From a virus: a stretch of 47,552 bases of DNA. Positions within the stretch are counted from its first letter, which is position 1; the number at the start of each line of letters is the position of its first letter. Shown piece after piece: positions 15,296 through 25,787 of the stretch. The stretch covers positions 1 through 47,552 of the IMG/VR virus record IMGVR_UViG_3300006810_000074. One strand, given 5' to 3'. The notes below the pieces were generated by a model. The model saw only the letters and a program-made list of their open reading frames with translations. It made no database searches and was not told the DNA's origin. The translations under genes and the position numbers were made by a program.

Positions 15296-18200
15296 AGGTG
15301 GAGAGAGTGATTCAAAGCCTTATTTTTTCCTTTGCACCAATTGTCGCTGTTTTTGCGATGGTCACTATGCTCGTTTTGCGAGCCGGTGCATCCCGTGTTT
15401 TCTTCGATGTTGTCGGGTCGTTCCAAGCCAACCGTTTGATTGGTGACGCACAGGCAAAAATTACTGTTCTGCAAAGTCTTGTGCTGGATGGTCTTTCCGG
15501 TATCACCGAAAGCATCCAATTGATTTCCGACCAAATGGATTCGCTTGTTGATAGCACAGTTCCCCTTTCTCAAGAAATAGCCACGGCCCGACTTGAATTT
15601 GAAAAGTTCGCCAACTTTACAGATGTTGATATGGCAACAGAAGCAATCATAGAACTCGGTGAAACATACGCATTTAGTGGTGACCAAGCCCTTGTCGCTG
15701 GTGCTAAGATGGCGCAGTTATCCGACATTGTTGGTGGTGGCAAAGCGACTGTTGCGGCTACCGAGATTGGTATGCAGTTCGGTATGATTGGTGGCATGGA
15801 AACAGAAGACGCCATGAAGAAAATGATTTCGCTTCAACAGCAGACAGGCTTCATGTACGGTGATTTGGAAAAGGCTAACTTTGACCGAATGACCTCGGAG
15901 CAAAAAGCAAATGTAGTCCGAGCAAACAGCATTCGGATGCTCAACCAACTGAACACAATCGAAAACCGTTCTGCGGCAACCATGTCACAGATTACCCATG
16001 TTATGAATCAGTTCGCATCTTCCGGTAAATTGGCTGGTGATTCGACGGCTTACATGGCCGCTATGTCCGCCACTTTGATTGAGGCTGGTGAAGAACAAGG
16101 AAAGGCTGGTCGTGCGCTCAAGATGATGTATGCCCGTCTTGGTGCCAACACAGGAAACAACGCAGAAGTTCTTAAGAGGTATGGTATCGAAGTCAAAGGT
16201 GCTAACGGCGAATTGCGTAGCATGGAAGATATTTTAAACGATGTTGCTATGCGATATGGCAACCTCAAGGATGCTGACAAATTGGCTCTCGCACAGGCTA
16301 TGGCTGGAAACGACCACTATGTTCGTGCAATCAAGTTGTTTGAAAACCACCGCCGTGTAGTCAAATTAGACGCTCAAGCGGTTCGAGAACTCGACACAGC
16401 ACAAGAAGAATTAAACAAGAAAATGGCAGATGTTTCGTTCCAATTGAAGGAGCAAGAAGCAAGACTTGTCAACGCTAAGGCGGCAGTTGGTGCGGTCTTT
16501 ACTCCCGCTGTTCTTAGAGCGACAAAAGCACAGGCAGACCTTAACTTTGCCTTTGCTGAATTTGCAGAAGAAAATGAGATATATCGAGGCGTAATCGAAG
16601 GTATGTTCACGGCTCAACAATTAGGAAAATTATACGCTCCTATTGTGGAAGCGCAACTTAACATGATGAGCCTCAATGTGTCGATGCGAACCCAACAACA
16701 AATTGCTCGTGCTATGAACAACGAACAATTGGTTAGGTCAAGCGCATACGGTGGACAGGTCGCCATGCAAAGAATTTCTATGGATATGCTTGATGCCGAG
16801 TTATCCAAAATGTCACAATTGACCCAAATAAGCATAGGGAAAATTTCAATGGAAAATCAAGAAATGATGATGCGGTCGGCAAACGCACAAATGTCAAGAG
16901 CATTGACAACGGAAGAATTGAAACAGGCCCAAACAAGCAAGCAAGACTTGCAGACTAAAATTATCACACTACAAACCGAACAAACCCGTGTACAAACAGC
17001 AAACGCTTTGACTGATGCAGAAAGAAGAATAGTCGCACAAAGAACCCAAACCGCAAGAATAGCGACAATAGAAAAATTAGACCAACTTGACAAAATACAA
17101 CTGATGAGCATTGAGGAAATGGCTCAAAAAAGAATTGACGATGGTCACTTCAAGAGGATAACACAGGTTGACCAAGTAATGTCTAACTCGGCGGCAAAGA
17201 AAAAGACCGAGCAAAAGCTGGAAATAGAAAATGCAAGGGTATTGGAAGATATTGAAATGAATCGTGGCATCCTAATGCAACGGCTTGGTTTTTACACACA
17301 AGAAAATCAAGCCGCAAAAACCGGTGAAGTATTTTTAGGAGAACAACAAATACAACAAATGCAACAACAGTCACAACTGATGAGCAAATTGATTTCCGAC
17401 GAAGGTAAAAGAGTCTTGCTGGCAAACGCTATGGAAACAGAAATAAAGGGACAGACGCAGGGCGAGATTATTCTTGCGGCGGCTTCCACAAGACTCAACG
17501 AGATTACCAAAATGAAGTCAAACACCGAACAGCAAAACAAAGCAATTGTTGACGCTATGGTGATTTCCGCACAACAGTTGGCGGCGGCGTACAATCTCAA
17601 CGAACAAGAGATTATGCAGATTCTTCCCAAGATGAAGTTATTCGCTCAAACATTTGCACAGGTGAAAACACAACAGGATTTGACGGTACAGTCTTCTATG
17701 CGACAGCAAGCCATGCTAATGAAGACTTCGGGAATACTAAGCGCAGTATCAATGGGATTCAGTATGTTCAGCGACAGCGAAAGGTCGGCAAGAGCAAGCA
17801 TGATTTTGATGAATCTTGCTATGATTCCTTCGATGATTCAAATGTTTGCATTGACCAAGCAGACACACGGACTTATGATAGGAGCAAACGCCGCCGCAGG
17901 CGGAGTAAATAATCTTACTTTTTCCCTTAAAGGTCTTAAGACTGCAATTATGATGACGGGTCTTGGTGCGCTTGTCATTGGTGGTACAGCGTTGCTTGCT
18001 TGGCTATTCGCTGGAAAAGACAAAACCGACGATATGGCCGACGCTATGATGGACTTTGGACAGGCAATCAACTACACTAAGGAAGAGTACGAAGATATGA
18101 TGGACACCTATCTTGACTACGACCTAAAGGGTCTTTCCGATGCTACAAACCGAATGGAATACGGTATCGAAGACCTACAAAGAAAAATCGCCGAAGCAAG

Positions 18201-18939
18201 CGATGAAACCGTCAAGAAGGCATATCAATCAAGACTTGATATTTTGATGAAAGAACACGCTATCTTGAAAGACATAGAAAATCTCACTGCGGCAGAAACC
18301 TTGACGACTGACCAAGCCGCCCTTAAAGAAGTATTTGGGTTGGTAAAGGATTATCAACAGGCTGGTCAAGACTTGGCACAAGCCGAAGAGAACTTTGGAT
18401 TCTTTGATAACCTGTTCAGCAAGTACACATGGGCTACATCAATGGGCGACGAAGACTTGATGTACAGTGGTGCCCAAAAAGAGATTTTTGGCTTAGAAGA
18501 CGCTTACGCAGATGCGTTTGCGGCAATCCCCGAAGAGTTCCAAGGAGCAATCATGGACTTAGCCAAAGAAGCAGAAACGGCAGAAGATTTCATGGCCGAC
18601 CTTACCGACTTCATCGAAACAGACATGAGTGCATTGAGTCTTGGTGGTTTCGCAGATGGTATTCAAGAAAGTATTATTGGCCCAATAGAAGCGGCAAAGG
18701 AAGCGGCGTTTGAGTTCAGCAACGCCCGTGAAGAAATGTTCTTCGGTATGGCAAAAGGAAACATTACAGGCGACATGGTAAAGCAGGTCGTCAACAAGGG
18801 AGTTGAAACGCTCATCAACACCACCGAGGTGATTATGACGAACAACTTCAACGGCATGACTACGGGACAAGCGGCAAACGAGATTACCAAGCAGGTGATT
18901 CAACAGTTGAACTCTCGTGGTTTGAACATAGCGCAGTAA
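15292..18939 (+). CDS. Tail tape measure protein
   Basis: 1215 residues, the length ruler for the tail. Starts at GTG 15292 (GTGA overlap), or possibly GTG 15307, which has GGTGGAG upstream. Long helical repeats rich in Gln, Ala, Met and Glu dominate residues 60-800 (for example MNNEQLVRSSAYGGQVAMQR, TQTARIATIEKLDQLDK, QQMQQQSQLMSKLI). Hydrophobic segments occur at about 10-28 (FSFAPIVAVFAMVTMLVL), 833-855 (ASMILMNLAMIPSMIQMFAL) and 885-905 (LGALVIGGTALLAWLFAG). These are common in tape measures that reach the host membrane. Position after chaperones confirms it. Tape length would predict a moderately long tail. Confidence 0.85.
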   Translation: MKVERVIQSLIFSFAPIVAVFAMVTMLVLRAGASRVFFDVVGSFQANRLIGDAQAKITVLQSLVLDGLSGITESIQLISDQMDSLVDSTVPLSQEIATARLEFEKFANFTDVDMATEAIIELGETYAFSGDQALVAGAKMAQLSDIVGGGKATVAATEIGMQFGMIGGMETEDAMKKMISLQQQTGFMYGDLEKANFDRMTSEQKANVVRANSIRMLNQLNTIENRSAATMSQITHVMNQFASSGKLAGDSTAYMAAMSATLIEAGEEQGKAGRALKMMYARLGANTGNNAEVLKRYGIEVKGANGELRSMEDILNDVAMRYGNLKDADKLALAQAMAGNDHYVRAIKLFENHRRVVKLDAQAVRELDTAQEELNKKMADVSFQLKEQEARLVNAKAAVGAVFTPAVLRATKAQADLNFAFAEFAEENEIYRGVIEGMFTAQQLGKLYAPIVEAQLNMMSLNVSMRTQQQIARAMNNEQLVRSSAYGGQVAMQRISMDMLDAELSKMSQLTQISIGKISMENQEMMMRSANAQMSRALTTEELKQAQTSKQDLQTKIITLQTEQTRVQTANALTDAERRIVAQRTQTARIATIEKLDQLDKIQLMSIEEMAQKRIDDGHFKRITQVDQVMSNSAAKKKTEQKLEIENARVLEDIEMNRGILMQRLGFYTQENQAAKTGEVFLGEQQIQQMQQQSQLMSKLISDEGKRVLLANAMETEIKGQTQGEIILAAASTRLNEITKMKSNTEQQNKAIVDAMVISAQQLAAAYNLNEQEIMQILPKMKLFAQTFAQVKTQQDLTVQSSMRQQAMLMKTSGILSAVSMGFSMFSDSERSARASMILMNLAMIPSMIQMFALTKQTHGLMIGANAAAGGVNNLTFSLKGLKTAIMMTGLGALVIGGTALLAWLFAGKDKTDDMADAMMDFGQAINYTKEEYEDMMDTYLDYDLKGLSDATNRMEYGIEDLQRKIAEASDETVKKAYQSRLDILMKEHAILKDIENLTAAETLTTDQAALKEVFGLVKDYQQAGQDLAQAEENFGFFDNLFSKYTWATSMGDEDLMYSGAQKEIFGLEDAYADAFAAIPEEFQGAIMDLAKEAETAEDFMADLTDFIETDMSALSLGGFADGIQESIIGPIEAAKEAAFEFSNAREEMFFGMAKGNITGDMVKQVVNKGVETLINTTEVIMTNNFNGMTTGQAANEITKQVIQQLNSRGLNIAQ

Positions 18940-18950
18940 GAGTGAGAAAA

Positions 18951-21900
18951 ATGTCAAGAACAGCAACAAGCAAATACGGGTTTTGGCTCGCAGGCTCCTA
19001 CGAAGATTGGTCCGGCTCCAAAGTTATCGCAGACGATGGCAACCAACCGTCAACCACAGGGACATACGACTCCACCAAAACCCACCACGGCAACATTCTC
19101 AACGGAGAAGCCACACTTAGTCCTCGATACCGATGGAGTATTCGGGACCGAGCCAACAATAGCGAGTTCTCAAATTCGACCAATTACTTAGCCTCTAACG
19201 ACGGCATTTCTCGCTGGGCTACCCTTGACTCTATTCGGCTCGGAAAGGGCGAGAATTGGGGTGGGAGAGCGCAATTACAGTACCCTAACACTCTTGTCAA
19301 TGCTAATCGGGTGAGATACAACAAAGCAGGCAATAGCAACAGCGACGATACCTACCTTCTCATGTCGTCTTCCTACGATTCATCAAACCGATACTACATT
19401 CCTTCCGGTGACACCGACCCCACCTTCGGTCGAACAACAAAATACAATTGGAATCCTCGGAATTGGCCCGCTCTACAATCCGGCAGAATCAGTAGCGGCA
19501 CACTTCCCGACTTTATGCAACACGCCCAACTAACAGGTGTATGGATGGGTGAGAGGATTCAGTGCAACGCATACAACGCCACGACAGGTGCAACAACAGC
19601 CTACGAAGATACTCCCGAAGTAATTTTCTCTCCGATAAAAAGTAATGCGGGAAAAACATTCTTGGCTGTCACGACCTATCTTGCAGACGACACTGCACAC
19701 CAAGTCAACAATGTCGCACCAAGCGGACAATACCGACCGGTTATCGCATCCTCCGCTAATCTCAACAGTAAATCCGACGGTGACTTTTTTACAATCCGTA
19801 TGTGTTCCCAAGCGATGCTCGGAAATGCCACTGTTTCTAACCCGGACCCTGTTGAATCGGGGGCGGAAGTCAAATACACTTTGAAAGTCGGCTTCCCAAC
19901 CTCAACCACATTCGGTACTACCGGAGCAGGCGGAGGAACACCGGCAATCAATTGGACTTTTGTACCTCACGACGGGACAGGACTAAGCGGGAACGAAAGT
20001 CTTTACCATGTTAATTGGTTAGGACAACAGGACTTGCGTGACCCAAACCGCGACCCGTGGTACGACTTAGACTTCAAGTTAGATTTCACTAATAATAAGT
20101 TCAAGGTGTACCACGAAGGGACCGAAGTGACAGCCACCAACCCAACAGCAGGCTCATACACTGCTGGTGACAACGGAGGGTACGCTATGGCAAACAATAC
20201 CGACACCTCCGCCGCTTTCAAGGCCAGCGAGTTGACGGGATGGGAAATGTTTGTTGTTCCCAACAGTAGTGCATCAAACAAATGTGTTGTCGCAACACTA
20301 ATCGACCGATTCGCTCTTTACCGACCGTTGACCGATACGCCCGACAATCGTGGAGATAGGTCTTCCGTTGGAGAATGGTCTTGTGATATGCCGGTGAACG
20401 GAATCAGTACAGCAACAATCAAAATACTTGACGACGACACTGAACAAAATTTGACACCGTGGTTCCTCAACGACGATATTACAGATTGGCGGTTGTTGAT
20501 GTTCAACGATAACATTCACCGACCACTGTGGAACGGTATTATCGAGGGTGTTTCTTTAGCACAGGATGCTTCGTCAAGAACAAGGGAAATAACAGTAGCG
20601 GCTCGCGATTCTCTTTCGATTCTCGACAGACAGATTTCGTCTTGGGAAGTCGGTCAAATCGGTCTTGGTAGTGGCGACCAAGTTCTTGCGAGAAAGGAAG
20701 AGTTGGCTTTGCTGTCCGATACAATGTTTATGGGTGCGGCCCAATTGGAGAGCAGTCTTCCGTCTATCGGCTTTGAGTCTTCGACTTCCTACAAAGAACT
20801 TGAAGGGCAACGCACCACCATTTTTTCGGGACACCCAATCCAAATGTACAACAACGAAGATGCGGCGGGACCGAATAATGTCGAAGATGGATGGTTGGGG
20901 TACGAGGTCGCCGGTATCACCCAAGCGACAAGCAGTGGTGACGCACAGGTCATTATGCGATACGCTGGAACCTCCTACACGACAAGCAGTACACCGGACC
21001 TATTCGGGTTTGACAATCACAACGAGAACGGCGTGACAATCAGCGCAGTAGGTTCGGGACCGACAGGTTTCGGCCAACTTCTCACAATCAGCGGTATGAC
21101 CTATACGGCAGAAACATCGGCGAACTTCACGGGCTACCAATCAACATCCCCAAGAACAAGTGCCGAATCCGGCTACCTGTACCTACGCTTTTCATCGGCA
21201 CCAAGTCGCAACGACGGCTCATACTTATCGACCGGTGATTTGGTCACAATCCCAGCAAGCGAAACGCAGGTCGGTAGTGCATTCCGTGACGAGGTACATA
21301 CGGTTATTGCCACTCAAACAGTGGATGGTTATTTTTACGCTAAGACTTTGACAACGACCGGACCACTGACGGCTGTGACTTTTCCGACAGCAAAGTACAC
21401 CATTGAACAAGGTAAAATTTCGGGAACAACAGAAAACCTAACGCATCGTGACGCTCACGCGATTTGGATGCGTGACCTCCCGAAGTCGCCGTGGTTCAAG
21501 AAACACTTTGCGGTTTATGGATTCTCATTTGTTGATGCCGGAACAGCATCAGCCTCTTTTACAGCAGACTCCGACATTATCCAAGTAAGTTCGTCATTCA
21601 TTGACTCTTCCGAAAGCCACGGCGTAGGTCAAGTCGTGAACAGCGCAGGGTTTGTTGACACCTTCACCTACAACGGGTACATCAGCCCAGCAGACGACGG
21701 CAACCACTATCTTGTCGGAGTCAAAGGTCTTTCAATCGACCATTCCAGCGGCGAGAATGTGTACACTCTTTCATCCGGTACGGACTACAAGCACCTTTGG
21801 TTGCAGTGGGCCGATATGCGAAACAACGGTGACGCTAACGCAGACGGTGGCTTCCGCAAAAAGTCTTTCGGATTACTCAAGCCCGTCAAAGACAACTACA

Positions 21901-24900
21901 ATGTTTCAATCTCCTTCACTGACCAAACCAACAATCAAGGCGAATACGATTCGTTTATCTCCATGAACATTGGAGAAGATTTGGATATTTGGGAACTTGA
22001 CGCTACCATTGACCCGACAACAAACGCACCGTGGTCAACCCCTCTCGGTAGCGGAGCGACAATCCAAATAACCAATGGGTATTCGGGTACAGCGATAGCA
22101 AGCGACGGTAGCACAGGTATAAAATTCAAAGTTCTCAACAGCGACACCGGAGTATCGGACTTGGCGGCTGGTGACAAAGTGATTATCTTCAACAGTGATA
22201 ATTACGACGGAATCCACACTATATCGGGAATCACAGGTAGTAGCACAAAGGAAATAACATGCTCGACAAGCACATACACTACGACGGAAGCATACACAGC
22301 GACCGGTCCCTTTGTCCGAAAAGCGGAAGCCGAGCATCGGGTTTCGAGCCTACGAGGTTGGGACCAACAGGCCGGAGCGTTGCTGGTGTACGACTGTTCA
22401 AAGTTCTTTAACCTCAATACTTTTATCAACAAGGGTACATTCAACCAAAGAAGCGGCGGTTCAATCAGCGTCGGAGAATACGAAACCGAGTATCATGGCT
22501 TCCCCGTATTGATGGACAATTATTGGGTCCAAGCCACAAGCACCAACAACAACAATGCTTCACCATACGGATTCAACCCTAACTTCCGTCGCTGGGTCAA
22601 CGCAAGCGCAGAACTCAATCGAACAATCGAAGTAGGAGATACTGTGATTGAAACCAAACCATCCTCGTCTTTGGTTTCGGACTTCCCTACATTTGGTTAT
22701 GGTAAAATTAAGTGTACACGGGATTCGGATGGACAGAACCCTTCGACGGAGATATTTTGGTACACCTACGACGGCAAGTTATCGACCGGTGTTGTGGAGG
22801 CGGCGACGAGCGCAACCTCCGGTAGCGGAATGACAATTACTTGTAGCGGCGCAGACTTCGTGAACGATGGGGTCGAAGCCGGTATGAGGGTGCGAAATGT
22901 GACTGCTAAGTGGGTTGCCCAAATCGCAAGTGTGACCGCCACAGCCATTGTTATTGTTGGGCTACCTTCTGCCGAAACAGGAAGTACGAGAACTGATGTG
23001 GCAATCAGCGACAGTATCAGTATTCCACAACAACTGTACGGTATTTACACGCAGTCGGATGCGGCTACCAACTACACAGGGGATGCGGCGGAAGAACTAC
23101 TTGAAGGAATCCAAATGGACGAGGTTATCAAAGCCAACGGTAGTACCGCAGAAATAGCCGTGAACCTACCAAGCGCAGGCACAACGACCGGTGCCTACGA
23201 TGAGGTCATAATCAGCGGAAGTGCGGCTCCACGGTATGCCCTACGCTTCCTAATGAAGACAGAAGGATATGCAACAAGTCCGAACCTCGGAACCTATTGG
23301 GTACACGACAAGGCTCGTTTCCTTTGGGCGTTCACGCTCTCCGATACATGGCTAACCCAAGCGGCAAGTCCTTGCTGGTTTGATATTTCCTCAATACCAC
23401 AGACCAACAATATGACACGAGATGGAACCGACGCAGACTTTGATTCGTTTGGTGGAATATACGACGGGCGTGGTGGTAAATCACTGCTCTCGATTCTCCG
23501 AGAGTCAACGGAGTCAAGCGGCATAGGTCGTGACAACAGCAAGAGATTGGGTATGACTTACCAAATGGGAAGGGATAATAAATTAGAAATCCGACCGACA
23601 TACAACAGTGGCGAGGCATTGACAAGGGATAGTATGACTGTCAACTCACTCGATGCTTCTATGGCCCAACAGATAACAAATGTTCGAGTCTATTATGCCA
23701 ACGGCGGCTCTTTTTCCGACTTCCCAGCACCTACCCTCAATCAAACCTACCGATGGAAGATTGTCGAAAGTCCCGAAATACGCACAGAAGAAGAGGCGCA
23801 ACTCGTGGCCCAAGAAGAATACTATAAAGCAAAAACAAAGTCAATAAGGGTACAAGGAGAAATCATGCGAGATTTGACGCATGACGATAAAATGCTCGTC
23901 GGCGGTCGCTACGGATATGTCGCAGACCCAACTCGTTTTGCAGAAAGAAGTGTCACACAGGTGTACGCATTTGGGGCCGCCTACCCAGCACCTTCTTCCG
24001 ACTTCAACCAACAGTGGTCCGGTATGAATGGTGTGTTGGCAAACGGTCAATGCAACGCTCTCGACGGACATTTGGGTGTTGACGGTACAGACCATCTCAA
24101 TCGCGATAGATACGGTAAAGGCTACATAGCCCCAGCGTCAACGGCTAAAGACACTACCCACACATACGACAATTCGTATTGGTGGTGGGGAGCGCACAGC
24201 GTAAGCCACGCTGTCGGTATTGTCCACATACCGAGGGACATGCCTGTGACGAGCGACAACAGTGCCGACGACTTGAGAATTTGGGTTGCCCTAAAAGACG
24301 GACAAAGCGGGGTGGATATTGATAACGCCGAGTTCACAGTCGGTATCACCGACCCGTCCTTCAATGTCACTCCGCCAAGCCTATTCACAGCAAACGGCGG
24401 TGGGGATATGGGCTACGCTCCGACATACGCCAACTCGACAGGTAGTGCGTTTTTCAAGACTGTCAATGTCAAGCGCAACGGGTTTTACGAAATCGAAATC
24501 CCATCGAACTATTGGGCTTCTCAACCATCCGGCGCACGAATTACTATTTCCGTAAATGTGGATTACCTCAAAGACCTACTTCGACACCGATGTGGCGACC
24601 CAACGGCATCCGGCATCCTACACAACGCTCACAACATAACGGAAGCAGGCCCGTCCGCTTGGTCGGCGACAAGTGCAGATTCACTCTTCCCTCTTGGGCT
24701 TCGTAAATTCGATAGTATGTCGGGACTCTATGGTGCGAGAAATGTGTACTACTGTCCACGAATCCATATCGTTCCCGATGTTCGTTGGCGACCAGCAACC
24801 ACTGTGACCTTTACAGATTCGGGACTTGGTTTGAGTAGTGAGGCTATGGTCATACAACAAGTCACATGGTCGGTCAGCGGTCGAGATGTGGAGCAACTCT

Positions 24901-25787
24901 CCCTTAACCTTGAGCGTGACCAAACCAAAACGCTCGGAGGACTTGCGTCTTATCTTTACCCCAATGTTGCCCGTGGTCGTGGACAAGGTTCGGGAAGTGG
25001 TACCGTAGGAAACGGGGGTACAAACGACAGACCGCAAACCCCACCACCAATGCTACCACCAACAGGCGGTCCCGTAGGTACCAACCCCGTCACACCCGGA
25101 CAGCAAGAAGGTGGGCGATTCCCCAATCAAGGAAGTGGGACATTTACTTCTTCCATCAATAGCAATATGCTCGCCTCCGGTGTTCATGGGAGAATGACCG
25201 GTCGCATGAACCTCAATAATAACGGCGTTAGCGGGTCTTCTTACGGCCTTCTTGGTCAAGCAAGGGTTGCACCCCCCCTCAACACACAAAGGGCCGTAGA
25301 TGGGCTGGGAGATGCCATTTCTGCCACATCAGCAACAGCCGTCGTATCGTCGGAAGGAATGACCTTCACAGGAATTGTTGACCCCGACTCAAGTGACCGA
25401 TATACGCAGACACATACCATTTCCGTAAAGGTACCCGACGATGTTGCAGATGAGATTATCAGCGTGACTGCGATTTACTCTCTCGGCGTACAAGGTAGCA
25501 AGGCAGTCCTAACGGCGACAGCAACCGAAGAATTGGGAAGCAACTCCATATCGCGCACCTTCTCATTGAGTGGTGGAGCGAACCGAAGAACAGTGGCAAT
25601 CTTCGGAGGCAGTACCTTGACGGGAGCATCGACCGAAGGCAACACTATCAACATTGAGTTGAAGAGAACTCCGGGAACGGGTGACGACACAGCATCGTAT
25701 TCGTCACTTGTCATCCACGCAATCAAGGTGAACTTCCAACGATACAGTATGAAGGGACTTGGCGATACCGGACTTAACCCCTACTGA
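18951..25787 (+). CDS. Giant tail hub/tip protein
   Basis: About 2278 residues from ATG 18951 (GAGTGAG upstream); GTG 18942 is an alternative. It contains a hub-like core in two parts. The first is about residues 490-560 (MPVNGISTATIKILDDDTEQ, WRLLMFNDNIHRPLWNGIIEG, TREITVAARDSLSILDRQIS). The second is near residues 1500-1680 and 1940-2000 (MTVNSLDASMAQQITNVRVYY, EAMVIQQVTWSVSGRDVEQL, LNLERDQTKT). Between these are many beta modules, including a stretch with TFTYNGYISP and GVKGLSIDHSSGENV, and LamG-like pieces. A Pro/Gly linker (TPPPMLPPTGGPVGTNP) precedes a C-terminal beta sandwich. Likely tail tip and receptor binding. Ends 7 nt inside the convergent gene. Confidence 0.75.
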   Translation: MSRTATSKYGFWLAGSYEDWSGSKVIADDGNQPSTTGTYDSTKTHHGNILNGEATLSPRYRWSIRDRANNSEFSNSTNYLASNDGISRWATLDSIRLGKGENWGGRAQLQYPNTLVNANRVRYNKAGNSNSDDTYLLMSSSYDSSNRYYIPSGDTDPTFGRTTKYNWNPRNWPALQSGRISSGTLPDFMQHAQLTGVWMGERIQCNAYNATTGATTAYEDTPEVIFSPIKSNAGKTFLAVTTYLADDTAHQVNNVAPSGQYRPVIASSANLNSKSDGDFFTIRMCSQAMLGNATVSNPDPVESGAEVKYTLKVGFPTSTTFGTTGAGGGTPAINWTFVPHDGTGLSGNESLYHVNWLGQQDLRDPNRDPWYDLDFKLDFTNNKFKVYHEGTEVTATNPTAGSYTAGDNGGYAMANNTDTSAAFKASELTGWEMFVVPNSSASNKCVVATLIDRFALYRPLTDTPDNRGDRSSVGEWSCDMPVNGISTATIKILDDDTEQNLTPWFLNDDITDWRLLMFNDNIHRPLWNGIIEGVSLAQDASSRTREITVAARDSLSILDRQISSWEVGQIGLGSGDQVLARKEELALLSDTMFMGAAQLESSLPSIGFESSTSYKELEGQRTTIFSGHPIQMYNNEDAAGPNNVEDGWLGYEVAGITQATSSGDAQVIMRYAGTSYTTSSTPDLFGFDNHNENGVTISAVGSGPTGFGQLLTISGMTYTAETSANFTGYQSTSPRTSAESGYLYLRFSSAPSRNDGSYLSTGDLVTIPASETQVGSAFRDEVHTVIATQTVDGYFYAKTLTTTGPLTAVTFPTAKYTIEQGKISGTTENLTHRDAHAIWMRDLPKSPWFKKHFAVYGFSFVDAGTASASFTADSDIIQVSSSFIDSSESHGVGQVVNSAGFVDTFTYNGYISPADDGNHYLVGVKGLSIDHSSGENVYTLSSGTDYKHLWLQWADMRNNGDANADGGFRKKSFGLLKPVKDNYNVSISFTDQTNNQGEYDSFISMNIGEDLDIWELDATIDPTTNAPWSTPLGSGATIQITNGYSGTAIASDGSTGIKFKVLNSDTGVSDLAAGDKVIIFNSDNYDGIHTISGITGSSTKEITCSTSTYTTTEAYTATGPFVRKAEAEHRVSSLRGWDQQAGALLVYDCSKFFNLNTFINKGTFNQRSGGSISVGEYETEYHGFPVLMDNYWVQATSTNNNNASPYGFNPNFRRWVNASAELNRTIEVGDTVIETKPSSSLVSDFPTFGYGKIKCTRDSDGQNPSTEIFWYTYDGKLSTGVVEAATSATSGSGMTITCSGADFVNDGVEAGMRVRNVTAKWVAQIASVTATAIVIVGLPSAETGSTRTDVAISDSISIPQQLYGIYTQSDAATNYTGDAAEELLEGIQMDEVIKANGSTAEIAVNLPSAGTTTGAYDEVIISGSAAPRYALRFLMKTEGYATSPNLGTYWVHDKARFLWAFTLSDTWLTQAASPCWFDISSIPQTNNMTRDGTDADFDSFGGIYDGRGGKSLLSILRESTESSGIGRDNSKRLGMTYQMGRDNKLEIRPTYNSGEALTRDSMTVNSLDASMAQQITNVRVYYANGGSFSDFPAPTLNQTYRWKIVESPEIRTEEEAQLVAQEEYYKAKTKSIRVQGEIMRDLTHDDKMLVGGRYGYVADPTRFAERSVTQVYAFGAAYPAPSSDFNQQWSGMNGVLANGQCNALDGHLGVDGTDHLNRDRYGKGYIAPASTAKDTTHTYDNSYWWWGAHSVSHAVGIVHIPRDMPVTSDNSADDLRIWVALKDGQSGVDIDNAEFTVGITDPSFNVTPPSLFTANGGGDMGYAPTYANSTGSAFFKTVNVKRNGFYEIEIPSNYWASQPSGARITISVNVDYLKDLLRHRCGDPTASGILHNAHNITEAGPSAWSATSADSLFPLGLRKFDSMSGLYGARNVYYCPRIHIVPDVRWRPATTVTFTDSGLGLSSEAMVIQQVTWSVSGRDVEQLSLNLERDQTKTLGGLASYLYPNVARGRGQGSGSGTVGNGGTNDRPQTPPPMLPPTGGPVGTNPVTPGQQEGGRFPNQGSGTFTSSINSNMLASGVHGRMTGRMNLNNNGVSGSSYGLLGQARVAPPLNTQRAVDGLGDAISATSATAVVSSEGMTFTGIVDPDSSDRYTQTHTISVKVPDDVADEIISVTAIYSLGVQGSKAVLTATATEELGSNSISRTFSLSGGANRRTVAIFGGSTLTGASTEGNTINIELKRTPGTGDDTASYSSLVIHAIKVNFQRYSMKGLGDTGLNPY

